This document shows positions 61,296 through 64,000 of a stretch of 64,000 bases of DNA, in pieces. Position numbers and translations under genes: made by a program. The stretch covers positions 34,250,147 to 34,314,146 of the forward strand of contig NC_061797.1 of NCBI RefSeq assembly GCF_021462225.1, read 5' to 3'. The notes under the pieces were generated by a model. That model made no database searches, was not told the DNA's origin, and saw nothing but the letters and a program-made list of their open reading frames with translations. This DNA is from Girardinichthys multiradiatus. Lineage: Eukaryota; Chordata; Actinopteri; Cyprinodontiformes; Goodeidae. Every line of letters starts with the position of its first letter. The first letter of the stretch is position 1.

Positions 61296-64000
61296 GTTAG
61301 TATATGGCAACACAAACTCTAAAACAAATATTTTACCTTGCTCTAATACTACTGTGTTGATCAGACCAATGTTTAACTGAGGACCAATACTATATTGTGA
61401 TTCCCTTCTCATAACAATTAGTAACTACACATTTTTACCCAACAAGCATTTTAGCAATTATCTATTTTTATCTTTCTGTATGTCCCTAAAGATATAATCT
61501 TTACTTTTTTAATTTTTACAGTCTCTTTGCATTTTTTTTTACCCCCACAAGACCTTAAAAAACAGAATACTTTAACTTCCAAATAGACTCTCATACGTCT
61601 GGTTAAATCTTACTATAAAACTGGATAGATGAGTCAACTTTTAACCAGGATTGCATTCGTAGATGAAAAGCTATGTCACATCTCTAACTAATTATTTGTC
61701 TTTTCTACTAAAAATAGCAGTGCAAACGAGGTGGCATTGTGTTTCTCTGAAATGATTCTAGGTAATAAACATCCTAATTTGCACATGCCTACATATACAT
61801 CTGAACAGTTAAATGTGCCTGGACTGACAGAGATTGAGATAAGCAGTCCAGATAGGGTGGTCTTCTAGGGACGGGCCACACGGAAAAAAGCACAAAAAAA
61901 CCAATTGTTTCTTTTTTTTGTGTTTTGTCAACAGAAGTGGGCTGTGTGCCGTTAAGTTGAGTGTGCGCACATGAGTCCTCATGGCTCTTCTGATGTGCTG
62001 AGTGGAGTATTTTAGTTCTTCCACTGGTACAGGTGCACAAGAGTGTGTGTGTGTGTGTGTGTGGCATCCACAAATCTCTGTGAGTCCCCACTGGGATCAT
62101 AATGAAGACAAAGCACACTGGTCACTGTTGATTCAGCACCACTACTCCTCTCACTTTTCCTGTCTTATTCTTTTCCTCACTCTCTCTTTCATGCCTTTGG
62201 ATCCAGTTAACTGTCATCTTCTGATTGGTTTCAAAAGGCTTATTATCAAAGGCATAACTTTTGTGAATTGCCAGCTGGAATAATTTAAATTTGAACACTC
62301 ATTGATGTTTACCAATGTGTGTTTTATTTGTTTTTATCTCACAGTAAACTAATTTTATAAATAAGCAAGTAGGGAAAGAAAGTAAATGTAAAGTTCATCA
62401 ACTCTTCCTTCCCTCTGTCTTTCTAACTCACTATATATTTTTGTCTTCCTTTCTGTGCCTCTGCATATGGCAGGGGTATCTTTCCCATAGTAGCTCTGAC
62501 CTTGTCAGCTGTGAATAGATGGCTCTCCACCACAGTTCATCCTTCCTCACTTCTCGGACCCTAGCCCACACACACATGAGCCCACGTACACACTCTCACG
62601 CACATTCATACAGACACAGACACGGCTTACAAAAAGGCCCTAAGTCCCTTTGACAAAGACAGAGATGCAGTGTTCCCGGGGTCAACATCATTGTTCTTCT
62701 CGTAGCTGGCTTGGTACTTTTGGGGTTTTGTATGTGTGCTTGTGTGTGTGTCGTCTACGAGTGTGTTTATGTACCAACAAACGTCAAAGAACATAAGTTT
62801 GTTTCTGTACAAATATATTAAGGGATTCATTTGCTGTTATGCTGCTGTCCAGTTGAGAGCGCAGGTATAGAAACGGTCCTTGGGATAAAAGGTCATCCTG
62901 TCCTTTTGCTGATGACCCAGGTTGGAAAGATTTCTCAGTCCAGTGTTGGATGCAATTCAGGTAAACTAAGTTCATTCGCTGAGTGCCAATTCCTAACTAA
63001 TATCTTCTCAAGGCAATCTTTGCTATGCTGGGTTTGGGCTGAATAGAGAAAATTATTTATTTTCTTGTCCTTGCGATGTTAACAGTAAAAATAGAGGAAA
63101 AATAGACAAATAAACATCTTATACTTGTACTAAATTATTTGTGGATTTTATCGGTTGATAAATCTCGTAATGCAAAATAAACAGTCATATGGGAGATTCA
63201 ACATAGTTGTAGCAACTACAAGGTAATGATGCAAAAGTCGCATTTGAAATTGCAAATGTGAATTTCCGTGGATTACGCTAAAGTGACAAATTTCATTTAT
63301 TCCTTGTTTTTGCATCTACCTTTGTAAAATGTATTCAATAGGTCCCAGGCTTCTCTGATAAGACAGTGATTAGCTAATGATGCATCTGACATTGTTCTAA
63401 TGAAAAGAAGTCTAATAGTAATACATAATTTTTCTTTTTTTTAATTAATGTATTCAAATGTACACCAAAATGTTAAATGATACAAGCTATATAGTGGAGA
63501 AGTTGGTTGGACTGTTGCCTTGCCACAAGAAGGTCCTGAGTTCAAATCCTGACAAAGACTTTCTGCCTGGAGTTTATATGTTCTCCCAATGGCCTCTGTA
63601 AACGGCCCTTAGGTCTAAGTGTGTGTGTTGCCTTGTGATGTACTAGCAACATGTCCAGGGTGTATCCTGCCTCTCACTCATAGATTATGGATAGAAGCCT
63701 AAATTGAACAATTGTCTCTTTATCCCAGGATGGAGAACCATAGGCATGTTCTTTCCATTTCTGATTTTTGCATATCTAGGGAATATTGTGGTGTGGCCCA
63801 TCCAGTTAACCCAGTAAAAATAAAGTATTACATTTAATTTGGTGGCATTTTAAATACAAGAATAGACTTGTTTTAAACATACTAGTTTCTTGTTTTGGTA
63901 ACGACCCATAGAATGATTATTTAAGTTGAATCTAATGTTAAGATAAAAATCCTACTATCTAGCAGGGGACTTTTGTCTAATTAACTAGTTTGTTAATGTA
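61296..64000 (+). other. spata17 intron 6, partial
   Basis: Begins at the GTTAGT donor and runs past the window. No acceptor followed by the expected continuation of the protein was found. Contains a (GT)n tract at about 62043-62062 and a degenerate SINE-like unit at 63480-63740. Confidence 0.75.
63480..63740 (+). mobile_element. SINE-like unit, degenerate copy
   Basis: 'agttggttggactgttgcct', 'acaagaaggtcctgagttca', 'ctggagtttatatgttctcc' and 'catgtccagggtgtatcctg' follow the same order as the unit at 41804, but this copy is more decayed and extends further 3' ('cctctcactcatag'). Confidence 0.7.

Overview
This is vertebrate nuclear DNA, almost certainly from a teleost fish. It is AT-rich and gene-poor. 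Real exons are short and bounded by GT/AG splice sites. The repeats are the usual fish ones: Tc1-like transposons, 5'-truncated LINEs with microsatellite tails, tRNA-headed SINE-like units, and an abundant repeat starting 'caattcagttttatttatatagc'. The repeat mix resembles percomorph, possibly cyprinodontiform, genomes, but that placement is an impression. No bacterial-style operon, CRISPR array or rRNA gene is present.

Only one protein-coding gene can be supported: spata17 (spermatogenesis-associated 17) on the + strand. Its start codon is at 44352. Six consecutive coding exons (44352-44419, 46303-46392, 48638-48719, 50092-50142, 55494-55597, 61172-61295) join with compatible phases into the first 173 residues. 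These include three IQ (calmodulin-binding) motifs followed by a charged helix. The gene runs off the right edge. A near-palindromic RFX/X-box (44309-44322), typical of motile-cilium genes, lies 29 bp before the ATG, and an in-frame TGA 21 bp upstream fixes the start.

Positions 1-44300 contain no exon I could recognise. They are intergenic DNA with repeats: a C-rich, proline-coding-looking element (copies at 242-1795, 20802-22810 and, truncated and inverted, 7754-8070); a LINE remnant split by a TTAA-flanked MITE (5934-6835); Tc1-family remnants (5361-5930, 6905-7540, 36655-36865, 39236-40690); TIR elements at 27476-28035 and 28383-29855; an oppositely oriented pair of LTR-like units (23048-23500 and 35373-35764); and an L2/CR1-type LINE 3' end (36955-37850). 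Between them lie long unique stretches, some of which look like conserved non-coding DNA.

From 44352 to 64000 the window is the spata17 body. Its introns hold an antisense LINE with reverse-transcriptase sequence (intron 2), a Tc1-type non-autonomous element, a LINE fragment and a long interspersed repeat (intron 4), and a SINE-like unit (intron 6).

I found no new multi-gene system. The most notable signals are the X-box promoter, the TTAA-flanked MITE nested in a LINE reading frame, two perfect 16-bp hairpins with 4-nt loops, a hairpin shared by three copies of the C-rich element, and the LTR-like pair with aligned CCAAT, TTTAAA and polyadenylation-type signals.
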